Assembly: GCA_006384855.1 (NCBI GenBank)
Contig: VCJN01002096.1
Span: 62,001-126,000, forward strand
DNA: 64,000 nt
Direction: 5' to 3'
Origin: Tetraselmis striata
Lineage: Eukaryota; Chlorophyta; Chlorodendrophyceae; Chlorodendrales; Chlorodendraceae
The notes under the pieces are model-generated. The model made no database searches. It saw nothing but the letters and a program-made list of their open reading frames with translations, and was not told the DNA's origin. Positions 32,105 to 43,388 of this stretch are shown here, piece by piece. Position 1 is the first letter of the stretch, and every line of letters begins with the position of its first letter. Position numbers and translations under genes: made by a program.

Positions 32105-35100
32105 CTGGTTTCGGCTTCCTGTTACGATCCATCTCCACCTGCCGACCCACAGCGACCTGCTCTCGCACGCACGACGATACATTCGCGGTTTCGATGGTCC
32201 TGCCGACCTCTGGTAGCGATTATGAACCCTTTGACCTTTATCCGAGTCGCGTGTCGCCATGGCATCGCACCGGAGCGCCCGTCAAGCCGGTTTCCCTCCC
32301 GGTGGTCCACCCGCCGAGCAGTCTATGCGTCAAATTGTCGAGAAAAAGATGCTGGAAGCCCGCGTTGTGGCGCCAACCCAGAACATCTCTCACAAGCTCG
32401 CCGACGTTCATAACTTCCCAGCAGTCAAGGAATCGGGTCTGGAGAATGTCGACAAGGAGATTTCCGACCGCAACAAGCTTTGGGTTCCTGAGATGGAGGC
32501 ATAGCTCGGTCCACAGTTCAAGACCGATTCTATCGCGGCTCACACCCACCAACTTGTGCTCAACAGGCACGAGCTTCAGGTTCACATTGTTATGGGCTGC
32601 GAGGTCCTGACTCACTTCGCCAACTATCAAGACTGGAAACAAGCTTTCTTCAAGGCCGCTTTCCCAAACGGCAATCAGACAGCCGTCGGAGACTACGCGC
32701 GTGACATCTGCATCAAGCCGAGCGACCCCACGATGGCTACTTGTTGTGTCAACTCGCAGCGCACGCTACAAGCTGCATTTGCTTTGCTGCATGAACCTTT
32801 CGTTGTGCCTGAGTACTTGCAAGTGCAGCGTATGCTGCAGGCGATTCCCAAGCACGAGAGAGCCGAGGTGCAAAAGATGGCTAACCAAGCCAACGAGGCT
32901 GTCTCGACTCATGAAGTGCTTTTCAGACATCTCTCGGCTATCGACGAGGAGCACCGCCTCGCTGTCGAGACCGCCAAAAGGAGGCAGGCCAACATCAAGA
33001 AACACAAGCGTCGCTACGAGGAGTATTCAGGTCGTCGCCACATGCCGACCTCCACAAACCCGTGGTCACGCAACAACGGAGCATCAACCAGCTCTGCCCC
33101 AAGTCGTCATGCTGCTCACAACAGCTTTCCCAATCGTCAACCAAAAAAGAGTCGCTTCTCTGTGAGTGCGCCAAATGCGGCAAAAAGGCCACTCAATTTA
33201 TGAATGCCGCCATGCGTCTGAACATGACAAAGAACAGTTCAAAGCCAAAGTGGAAGCTAACAAGCTAGCCAAGCAAGTCGGAAAAATCGACTCAGATGAA
33301 GTCCACGCAAATTAATTGCATGCGAGTCCATGCAAACATGCATGCACTGCTAAACTTCCTGCTCGGCCCCTGCATGAGATCGAGGATAAAGATGTCGATA
33401 TGGTTGAGCATTGCGCTCCCGCGGCACTGAACCCCTCCGACTCACAACCTGAGCATGAAGCTCATGGGTGTTCCTGTGCTCATTCACACCTCGTTGCCGA
33501 CATCGAGGACGAGACATGGTGCAGAGAAAATGTCGACAAAAATGTCAAAGACAAAAAGATACATGCTAAACTGCATGCCAAACTGACTGTCATGCAAAAC
33601 ATATCCCGAGTGCGCATAATGCGTACCAAAAATAAGAATCATAAGAATGACACTGAAATTAATAAATATGCAAACCAAATGCATGACCAACTGACTCTGT
33701 TGTGTTTGACCAAGCAGAATTCAAGAGACTGAATTATGCCTATGGTCCAGTCACTTTTGATGCATGTGCCTCAGCATATGATGCTGTTTGTTCAGATCAT
33801 TGCAGTGCTGAAAAACCATTTCTGCAACAGGATATCAAAGGTAAAACTGTGTTCATCAATCCAGTGTTTGATGACACAGCCCTGCCTATCTTGCAGCATT
33901 TTGAGATGCAAAGACAAGAGTCACCTTTTGACACAAGAGGTATTATTGTTATGCCCAGATGGTCCTCACAATTAGGACAATCCTGGAAACCGCTGCTTTC
34001 AAAATATAAGAAAATTCATAGCTACCCGCCTGGAACATATATGTTTCACACACCCAGTTCAGCGACTGATACTGAACCTATGGGACCCACTGAGTAATAT
34101 GTTGAGGTCTACCTGACTAACTATATTGTTGAGGAACGTTTAGCCCAGGCAATTAATGATGTCGTTACCACTGAAGAACTCAAAACCATGTTGGTTGAAC
34201 AGCAAGGTAAGGAATATAAACCAAAAGCCACAAAGTCCCATCAGTCACGTATGATGACAGAAGAAAGTTTTGTTACCAGCAAGTCTGATCATGATTTATT
34301 GCTGTTACACCCCACATGTGCTGAATTTAATATAACACCTTCAGTACTGGTTGACAGCGGTGCTACTTTGAACTTTGCCAGCACCAAGTATGTCAAAGAA
34401 AATAAAATACCAACTACATCACTTCAAAATAAAGTAAGGGTTGTTCTTGCTGATGGTAGAATGGTTCTCGCTTCACAAAAAATCACCCTTGAATTAAATA
34501 TCAACAATTACACAATACCCATTGACTTCACAGTCACACCGTTACAAAATAATCTTAATCTGGTTTTAGGGATGCAATTCCTGAAACGACACGATCCACA
34601 TGTTGATTGGGAATCTGGTCTGATGACATTTTCCACGGGACTGAAAGTCCAATGCCAAACAGAGCCCCGCCATGCTAATGTCAGAATAGTTCATACTAAT
34701 GCCATGGCCAGAGAGATTGCCAAGCATGACCCTGACACAGTTTATTTCTGCGCCATTGTTAAACAATACAATGCCACCAAAGAAAGCAATGAGCTAGATA
34801 TTGATGATGAGATAAATGCAATTGACCCTGACAAAGTCTGCAGCTTATACTGCTCAGATCACAGACTTACTGCACAAGCATAAACCAATATGCTCTCCGC
34901 TTGACCACCTTCCACAATTATGCCCTCACAAGAAAGGATAATATATTTGATTGGACAGTTGAATGCCAAGCTGCATTTGTAAAACTGAAGCAAGCTTTGT
35001 GCCAGTCCCCAGTGTTGGCAAGCCCTGTCACCGGCAAAGATGCTGAGTTTTGTGGTGGCTACTGACGCCAGCAAATATGCCTTAGGTGCAGTTCTGCTCC

Positions 35101-37177
35101 AGGCTAATGCTGATGGCCACTTACACCCCTGCAGCTATTATGCAAAGAAATTGCAGGCTACACCGACGAATTATCCCACCTATGACCAAGAGCTCTTGGG
35201 TGTGGTATGTGCTCTGAAAGAATGGCGCTGCTACTTAGAAGGCAGTCGCTATATTACATTTATAACTGACCATGCCACATTGAGGCATTTGCCTACACAT
35301 GAAGGACTAGGCAGACGCCATGCCCTATGGTTATATGAAATTTTACCATACATGGCAGTCAACCCACAGACTAATGAACCTGTGTTGCGGATATTATATC
35401 GCAAAGGCGCTGACAATGAAGCTGATGCTTTCTCTCGCCGCCCTGACTTGCATTATGCATTGACTGAATATGAAAACCAGTTGGTCGAAGCTGACCTTGA
35501 ACAAATGCTGGACTATTTGTCAGCAACGTCCGCCTTGCAGATTGACAGCAAGCTGATCAACAAGATCAAAGCTGCCTACATCACTGATGTTGCCTACAGC
35601 CATGGACCCCTAACGGTGTGCGACAGAATGAGACGGATGGTCTCTACTACATGGCAGATAAGGTCTGTATACCCAATGATTCTGAACTGAGAAAAATCAT
35701 CATTGAGGAGTATCATGTTGGTAATGGACACCCCAACCATACTTGCACTCTTGGCAACATACTGCGTATGTTTTGGTGGCCACGCATGAATACCACAGTT
35801 AAGCATTACTGCAAACACTGTGATACTTGCGTTAGAATCAAAGCAGCTACCACCAAGCCTTACGGTTCTTTATTTCCCTTGCCAAAGGCAACCAAGCCTT
35901 GGGAGATAATCTCTATGGATTTTATGACCAACTTACCTGAGGTGGATGTCTACGATGCTATTGCTACGTTTGTTGATATATTCACAAAACAGTCACATTT
36001 TGTGCCATGCAATATTAAGATTGATGCGACACAGTTGGCCAGATTATATTTGGACCATATTAACAGACACCATGGTCTCAGCACATGTATCATCTCTGAC
36101 AGAGATCCCAGGTTCACTTCAGTGTTCTAGGAAATCATTGTTTACAGCTCTGCAAACTAAGCTAAAAAATAATTCCAGCGCTTACCACCCGCAGACTGAC
36201 GGTCAAACTGAACGCCCCCAGAGAACTATATATTGAGCAAATATTACGTGCGTCTGTTCACAAGCAACATGACTCTTGGTGAAGTCATTTGGCTCTTGCT
36301 AAATCTTCTTACAACAATTTAGTCCATTCAGCAACACATCATGCCCATTTTGAGGCAATTTATGGCATGATGCCACTGACACCACCCGATGTGATTGCTA
36401 CTGCCAACCAAGATGCACACAGCACAATTGCAAATATTCAGGATATTCACACGCTGATTTCTGAGCAATTGAAGCTTGCTGATGAATATCAAAAGGTCTA
36501 TGCCGACCGCAAAACCAGCCATGTTGAGTTCGCAGAAGGAGACAAAGTCTGGCTCTCGACGGAGCACTTGCTTATACGCAACCAGCCGGCACGCAAGTTC
36601 CGACAGCGCTACATCGGCCCGTACCCGGTCACGGCCAATATCTCCGGCCAGGCGTATCGTCTGCACCTGCCGCCAACGTGCGACTGCCACAATGTGTTTC
36701 ACATCAGTCGACTTCGCCGGTGCGTCAACCCAGACGCACAGCCCGATACAATTCCGTCCAGTGTGGAGCCCCATGTCGACGAGTTCGTCGTTGAACGCGT
36801 GCTCGACTTCTCTATCGAGGGCCGCGAGGATGTGTTCAAGCGGGGACTCTGCCTCGTCTTTCTGGTGCGTTGGCTGAACTACGACTCAAGTCACGACAGC
36901 TGGGAGCCATACAGCGCGATGCGACGTGTCGAGGCACTACACGACTTTGCGAGGGCGAGCCGACATCTGCAAGACACGCTACGCTCAAAGGAATACGCCA
37001 ACATGCGAGCACGCCACCCGTCGCGCTTTCCAGAGTCCATCCCGGAGCGTTGACACCTATTGTTGATGTTGTTAGTTGTTGCTATATCACGCTTCCACCG
37101 CCAACCGACATCTGCGCCAGGCCTTTGGCGACACGAACAGACACTTTCCAGTTCGTCATTTTTCAGAGGGGTGGGAA

Positions 37178-37529
37178 TGTTAGGGTAACGCCCAGCGACT
37201 ACCCTAGTACCACCACAAACCTGTGACGCCGAGATTATTGCCAAGTATTTGTACATGTACTGCTGTACTGATATTTCAGCACGCATAATATTTACTGGTA
37301 CGGCCACAACCAGACGCCAGTAATATTCCTTGTAACATACAGTGCGCGCTACAACTCCTTAATCATCAGGATACTATAGCTAGCTGCCTGTCCGCGGTGC
37401 CGAGTCGGACCGCTATAGGATAAATATCCAATGCCACCAGCATGTTGTAAGAGATTACATTCTGCAACCAACTGAATTCGCAAAACGAGTAGAGCCATGT
37501 TTCACCAAGTATTGTCACGAGTACTTACA
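37178..37529 (+). repeat. 3' LTR
   Basis: 352 bp, starting TGTTAGGGTAACGCCCAGCG and ending AGTACTTACA, followed at once by the GTAAT target duplicate. Confidence 0.9.
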
Positions 37530-37534
37530 GTAAT

Positions 37535-37925
37535 CCAGACCATTTAAATGGGGACAAGCCATGGCAGCCGAGGCATCTGCTAGCACCATCGGAGACAATA
37601 ATTCGCATTTACTTTGGGATTATGGGAATCTCCGGTTTCGGCAAGAAAAGGGATTGCACGGGGTTATTCAGCTGGTGGCTCGTCCATCGGGATAAAATTA
37701 TCCGAAAAAATACATATACATACCATGTCATCAGACTGCGGGAATGGGGGGGGGGGGGGGGGGGGGCACCCAATCTGAAATTTGCTACATTTGACCGAGG
37801 TTGCGGAGGCTACACGAATTTAGTGCAAAGTTTCGGGCATCAGATGAACCGGAAGTCATGGGGCATGCCGAAAAGGAAAAAACCCAGATTACAAAAGGGA
37901 CCGCCGCATGGCAAGAACGTAGGAT
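37535..37925 (+). repeat. Repeat B, right part
   Basis: It continues the match to 43025-43388 beyond the LTR element: GGAATCTCCGG.TTCGGCAA, GATTGCACG.GGTTATTCAG, a G22 run (37746-37767), CACCCAATCTGAAATTT and TTTCGGGCATCAGATGAACC. The other copy has G16 at the same place. Confidence 0.8.
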
Positions 37926-38744
37926 CGCAAAAGTACAATGACCACGACATGCTATGGGACTTCATATCGCGTATGATACGGAGCACGCACGTGCATTGTA
38001 ACACTTGCCTAAATAAGATGAAAGTGGCGTAGCAACCGCCACGGGTCACAACGTGATGCAGCATACACGCCGTGGAAGGTTAAACGTCGCCGGATCAAAT
38101 ATATTGATGCATTTAAAAGCAACACACATGGTACGGGAGTTGTCGGGAACAACGCTCGGAGCGTTGCACATGAACATGCACGGGGTCGAGAGGAGCAGAC
38201 GATGGGTCGAAGGACTATTATGCACAACAGCGCGCGGCTACATCTACTGTGGGCGCAGGGCAAACTAAGCACAAGTGCAACGTCACAACGAGCCCCAACT
38301 CCACCTCGCTACCACGGCACGCTATGCCACACCCCCCTTTTGTGGTTTTCCACCCACCCACCCTACATGTTCGTCGTACATGCCCGCATCTCACCTGACA
38401 CAACATCTCTTCTCCCGGACGTCCGCCCCCGCCGACCGCGGCCAAACCATGCGCACTAGGCTCCCGCACGACTTTAGTACCATGTACTCATCCTGTAATC
38501 TTACCAGTAGTATGACACTCGTTTGTAGTCATTCCGTGACATACTCGTAATAAACTGCATCATGCGCATATCACTCATCATCACGACGCTATATCCGCGT
38601 AGGACTATTTTTGCATCTGCCTCTAGAAGCCCGACACTCTCGTTGCGCTCTGGCCTAATCCGCGATAGCGCACGCGCGGCAGTGCCAATGAGCGGGCGCG
38701 CGGCATTGGGCGGTCAGGCGCGCGGCAATGACCGGGCGGAATAA
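37926..38744. other. No supported gene
   Basis: A phrase GACCACGACATGCTATGGGA (about 37939) recurs near 46590-46650 in altered form. Otherwise no repeat or coding signal is seen. Confidence 0.4.
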
Positions 38745-38745
38745 A

Positions 38746-39150
38746 TTATTTACATCCGATTTCGGCCGGGATCGCGACGCGGCGGCCCGCCTCCTGCTCG
38801 CGGGTGCCGGCATCAGCGGCTACGGCGGCCCGGCCGCGCCGTGCCGGCCGCGACCCGAGCGCCGCACCGCCCGCCCTGGCCCGATCACCACTCCGGCCCC
38901 GGGCCGGCACTCCAGCCGCCGGCTTGGCGGGCTGCTTGGCCTTCTTGGCCGGGGGCTCCGGGCTACTGCCCTCGTCGACGTTGTCGCCGGGGACGGCTTG
39001 CGTGGCGGCGAGGTTCTTGACCGCGCGTTGGTGCTGTGTTTGATGATGCCGCCCGCCGTCTTCTGCAACTGCGCCATCACGCCCACCAAGCCGTGGAGCT
39101 GTGGAGACGCAGCGGTGCCCGCCAGCGGCAGTGACACGGCCTTGTTGCGC
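38746..39150 (-). CDS. Hypothetical, possible C-terminal coding region
   Basis: One minus-strand frame reads RAVKNLAATQAVPGDNVDE, then EPPAKKAKQPAKPAAG (a basic, NLS-like segment), then a Gly/Ala/Arg-rich tail ending EIGCK and a stop at about 38746. An adjacent frame upstream (39335-39060) carries PLHGLVGVMAQLQKTAGG-like sequence. The composition (basic, Ala/Pro-rich) could be a nuclear protein tail, but strong GC richness also keeps frames open by chance. No domain or start is recognised. Confidence 0.25.
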   Translation of the reverse strand, partial: AQQGRVTAAGGHRCVSTAPRLGGRDGAVAEDGGRHHQTQHQRAVKNLAATQAVPGDNVDEGSSPEPPAKKAKQPAKPAAGVPARGRSGDRARAGGAALGSRPARRGRAAVAADAGTREQEAGRRVAIPAEIGCK

Positions 39151-39849
39151 TGAACACTCGATACGATCGGAGTACCGCCAAACGTAGGGACTACTTGGCC
39201 GGGGTCTGACACAACAACTGCGAAGTCAATATATATGCGTGTTGATTGCTTGTCGCGGCTGTCAGTGGATGTGTAATCAAACAATAAGTGCGAGAACAAA
39301 CGCGACTCACCTGCGGCTTGCCAGTGCGGTGTCACCTCGCAGACCTCGAGCTAGCCTAAGGAATCTTAGTGTCGCGCGGCCAGCATTCGTCAAAGACAGC
39401 TGACATCACCGCCATGTCCTCAGGAGCAACATCAAAAAGTAACGCAGCACGGGGCGGTCAACGCCTGTGAAATTATAATCCTCTACGCAGTGAAGTCACC
39501 CACCCGCCGACTCACTGTACCTTTCAGGGTGGATTCCCGCCCCCGGCTCGTGGGAGTATGGCATGGACCGTCGACGGAGGCGTTATGAACGCTAGTGCCC
39601 ATGTCAGATCCCTTGGGGGGGGGCTATGGTATTGGATTGAAGATATGGGCACGCGTCGCGTCGGGTACAAACGAGGTAAAATACAGCGAGACGACACCTT
39701 CATCGGACACTTGACACTCATGATGGAGGGTGCAGGGGGACGAGCAGCTACGGAACTGTCTTGCGAGTGTGCGTCAGGTAGGCGCAACCGCTTTCGAAAA
39801 TAAACAAGTCCGGCCCCATGCTTGGACGACTCACGCTCCGCGCGAGTCG

Positions 39850-40030
39850 TCTTAATATCACAATATATAATATTGGTTATATAAATATTATATAATAATG
39901 TTCATATATAAATATATAATATACATATTAACATATTATAATAACATAATATAATATTTATAATATAATGTATATTTTAGGATAATAATATATTAGTATT
40001 ACTAGATAGTATAGAAATGATATAGTATAT
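39850..40030. other. Very AT-rich island
   Basis: About 180 bp is almost entirely A and T (TATATAATATTGGTTATATA and similar), in a window that is otherwise clearly GC-richer. No coding is seen. It may be an organelle-derived insert, an AT microsatellite or an origin-like region. Confidence 0.6.
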
Positions 40031-41352
40031 AACTGTATCTTATATAGCGCAGATCGTAGCAGTACTGTAGTGCAAGTACCCGGCTTGCTGCGAAATATCC
40101 GCATAATTGTGTTCAGCGCTGAGCCATATCCCGTGTAGCGACCATATGTAGCGTGTAAATGAGCAGGACACATGTGTCCTCATCTGACACTGACGTGCTC
40201 CAGGGTCGTACTTAGCTCGTAACTACCCCTCAACGGGGAAGGGTCCCGTATTGAGCTTGTAATTCGACGGTACGCGTTTGCACAAGCCCAAACAGTAATG
40301 AGACAAGCGACGGACTACCCCTATACGACGGCGCTGCCAAATGGCTTGTAGTGCTGCACGAGGCCGGTTGGCACACGGTGCAGCAAAATTGTCGGCTTCT
40401 CCCAGCTACCAGTACCGAACCCAAATCTATGTACACAACCATCACCCATCCGCCGCTGGCATCACCCAGCGTTACCCACCATCCACGGTTCCTCGCCTCG
40501 TTCAGTATGGCCAACCAGCTGCCCGCATCGTACGACAGCGTCCCATGTAAGCGTAAGACATGAAGTTCAGCCGTTACCTCGACCGGCAATTGGTCGTGAG
40601 GGGGTGCATACATATCGAGCCGGGGTGATTTACAACCCGCAGGAGCAACACCAACATGTATACCTCTCTCGACAAGGAACATACATGGCCGAGCATCCAC
40701 ACCGTTGGGGCAGAGGCTCTCCGGAGCTGGAAGGTCTTCATATTGGACGCGCCCGACGATACCCAGGTTTCTGATGAGACATGTTTAATAGCGAAGTCGA
40801 CGGGACATGGCTCGCTGCGGCGCGGGATTAGCTGTACCGCGCCCTGGAAGTGTGCATCGAGAAGGACCCACTAGGGAAACCAAAGCTGCGGGAACCCATC
40901 ATCGACCAGTTCAAGTTATTCACGGCAATGGCACTCGCGGCTGCGGCCCTACTTTCCCGCTACTTCATGCACAAGTTGTACATGAACCATCTCCCTGACA
41001 CGGCGACCAATGTGCGCCGACTGAGAGACTGCCAAGAATTGGGAAACCGACGTGGCGGGTGGCATCGTCCCCGATTACCCGCACCCAGCAAGTGCAGCTG
41101 CAATACTCAGGACAGCCTTCCTGCCGTACCCCAACGTGCCATGAGGCGTAGACGAGGCCATCGGGCCACCGGCCTCCGTACTGACTCCCGTCATGCAATG
41201 GGCAGATAGATACCGGCAGCCATGATCTTGTTCTATACTGGCGGTCGAGTCACGAAATGTTGCAGTGAGACAAGTTGAGGAGATGCTCAACCCCCCCTTG
41301 GGAGAGTAGACTGCGGACAGATGAGGCGTAGTCGGGCCATCAGCCAAAGTGC
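40031..41352. other. Possible coding remnant, otherwise no gene
   Basis: A plus-strand frame around 40850-41060 looks protein-like (EKDPLGKPKLREPIIDQFKL, then AMALAAAALLSRYFMHKLYM). It has a predicted hydrophobic helix and is open further upstream apart from one stop near 40830. I do not recognise it. A minus-strand frame (40700-40230) overlaps. This may be a transposon or host pseudogene fragment. Confidence 0.25.
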
Positions 41353-42160
41353 TTAAAGGTAGAGATGAGGCATAGTTGCACGTAAATTAGCTAGTAGCAG
41401 CACGCGGTAGTGCTGTAATTTTAGCATTGTGTAACAGTCTGGCAACCTGCGAGTGAAATCGCTCCGCTGCTCTGTCGTCAGGTATAGCGGTTGTACCTTC
41501 GACTCAGTTAGCTCTTCCGAGTCGCCGTCGTCGTAAATCACCTTCATGACCAGCTCCCTATCAGACGGGTCTGCGTCCTCGTTATCCCATCTCCAGTCGA
41601 CAACATGGGTCATGATACACACGGGTGGCTTTCTCATGTCGGCGGTGGGCCTATGGCAGGTGTAACGGGTAGTCAGGGAGCAAGGGCAACAATGGGGGGG
41701 GGGGGGGGGGGACTACCTGACCGAGAAAGCTCCCCCGCGTCCTGAACGTCTTGGCTATGACAGCGCCCACGTGAAGTTCGGCATTCATCTCATGCGCTGC
41801 CATGCTTACTGCCAGGCCACCATCAAACGACACCGAACGCCCCTCCCCGCCCCTGGGTGCGGGGTTCGCTGATTTGTTTCGGGGAAACAAGAGCGGCGAA
41901 GAGGTGGCGGGGGTGATGGCGGCGGCGACGGTATCGATGCACCCGGCGGCTCGCCCCGCGTTTCGGTCTGACCGGGTCCGGACGGAGCAGAGGGGTGACG
42001 GCCGTACAGTGCAGCAGCTACCGCATGGCGCTACACCACCGGCTGCGATAGCCGCGGCGGTGGACGGGGGCGGCTGGGCGCACGCCCATCTGTGCTTGTC
42101 GTAGAAGAGAGTCTTCCTGAAGCAGGCGCCACACGCGCAGCAGTGCATTTTCTTGGTCAC
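41353..42160 (-). CDS. Putative zinc-finger plus Tudor-like domain protein
   Basis: Two minus-strand segments look like one gene. The first (42160-41716) starts MTKKMHCCACGACFRKTLF with a C-x2-C finger (C..C then DKHRWAC) and ends VGAVIAKTFRTRGSFLGQ at a possible donor (CAG/GTAGTC), followed at once by a poly(C) run. The second (41637-41353) carries VVDWRWDNEDADPSDRE then VMKVIYDDGDSEELTESKV. Together KxFRxxGxFLGxV and VxYDDGDSEELT resemble the small Tudor-like fold of plant PTM/DIR17-type proteins, which may read histone marks. I could not find an acceptor that keeps the frame, so the splice structure is unresolved. The homopolymer length may be unreliable, or this may be a pseudogene. Confidence 0.4.
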
Positions 42161-42685
42161 CTCTACCCCAAAAAGTCCCCTCGGAAGGCGTCCAGCCCTC
42201 CTTGCCCTGCCTCACGAATACGGCGCTTGGAGTTGCGACGCCCCATGGCACACCACTACTCGGCGCCGGCGGCTCGCAGCGGCGGGGGTTGGTAGGGGCC
42301 AGTCACTGGCGCTCCGGCGCTGGTGCGATGCATGTTAGTTAAGTGGCCGTTGCGACTCGTCACGGAGCTTATTGTGAGGCGTTAAAGTACAGCGTGGCGA
42401 AAGTCCGAAAGATTACGGGTAGCCGCGCGAGACGCGATGTGGGTCCAATGTACTATGAAGATGGGAAAATATGCTACTGGTAGCAATTACGGAATGCGGG
42501 CGAGCCGGGCACTGCATTGCGACTACCGAGCGTGGCAGAAAAGTGGCGATTACACGGTATATAGAACTATTACAAGCCCATTCCGTGGGAGAATCGCAAT
42601 TATGGGCCATTACAGTATAATTACGAGACAATCTGGGAGGCTAGTGCGGAGGCGCAACATCGTCCGCTGCTCACCACAAATATAA
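42161..42685. other. No gene seen
   Basis: Probable upstream region of the zinc-finger candidate, with no motif identified. Confidence 0.35.
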
Positions 42686-43388
42686 GGGAAGGTCAATGTG
42701 TATTCAGCAACAATCATCAGCAGCAGTCAATAGGCCAGTTAGCTGCATCATGCCTTAGGGGTAGTAGTAGTGATGGGCTAGGTGGACGAGAGGCTGAAGT
42801 TGAGGGCAGGGTATGATGACCCTTGGAAGAGGCTCACACCACCCCAATTAAGTCGGGAGACAAAAACGGCTCAAGTTTGACAGTTGAAATATAAAAAAAT
42901 GCAGATCCCATATGAAAAAGACGGAAACCTTGCGGGGAACACCACAAAATGCGGATGGAAACAAAATCTGGATCTTTCATACTGCGCAAGAAAGCTGGAG
43001 GAAAACATGCTTGCGGTCAAGTTACGGGAATCCATATCATTCAAACGGGGATAAGCCATGGCTGCAGGGGTCGGAGACAAATCGCATTTATTTCGAAATT
43101 ATTGGAATCTCCGGGTTCGGCAAAAAGGATTGCACGAGGTTATTCAGACTTTGGCTCCATTAGGAGAAAATTGTCCGGAAAACTACATGCACATACCCTG
43201 TCACCGGCCGGGGGGGGGGGGGGGGCGCACCCAATCTGAAATTTACTACATTTGACCGAGGCTGTGGAGGCTACAAGAATTTAGTTCAAAGTTTCGGGCA
43301 TTAGATGAACCGGAGAAATGAAGGTCATGGGGCATGCCGAGAAGGGCAAAACCCGTATTATAAAAGGGACGGACCGCCGCAGGGCGGG
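42686..43388 (+). repeat. Repeat B, uninterrupted copy
   Basis: About 700 bp matching both flanks of the LTR element (31430-31748 and 37535-37925), so it acts as the empty-site reference. It includes G16 at 43210-43225. It has no open frame conserved between copies and shows no terminal repeats; the family is unknown. Confidence 0.8.

Larger units (their letters stand above)
31754..37529 (+). mobile_element. Chromodomain Ty3/gypsy LTR retrotransposon
   Basis: This 5.8-kb element has two LTRs of about 351 bp (TGTTAGGG...TTACA). A purine-rich tract, CAGAGGGGTGGGAA, lies just before the 3' LTR, and a 5-bp target duplication, GTAAT, is at 31749-31753 and 37530-37534. Parts recognised in order are a gag-like region (about 32.2-33.3 kb), a Dam-methyltransferase-like segment (33702-34097), an aspartic protease (LVDSGATLNFAS) and RNase H (VVATDASKYALGAVLL, YDQELLGVV). 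Then come integrase (HH-CC finger, DFMTNLP, SDRDPRF, HPQTDGQTER), a GPY/F module (FRQRYIGPYPV) and a C-terminal chromodomain-like segment (FLVRWLNYDSSHDSWEP). The LTRs differ by only a few percent, so insertion is fairly recent. The element is broken, with several breaks. Confidence 0.9.
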
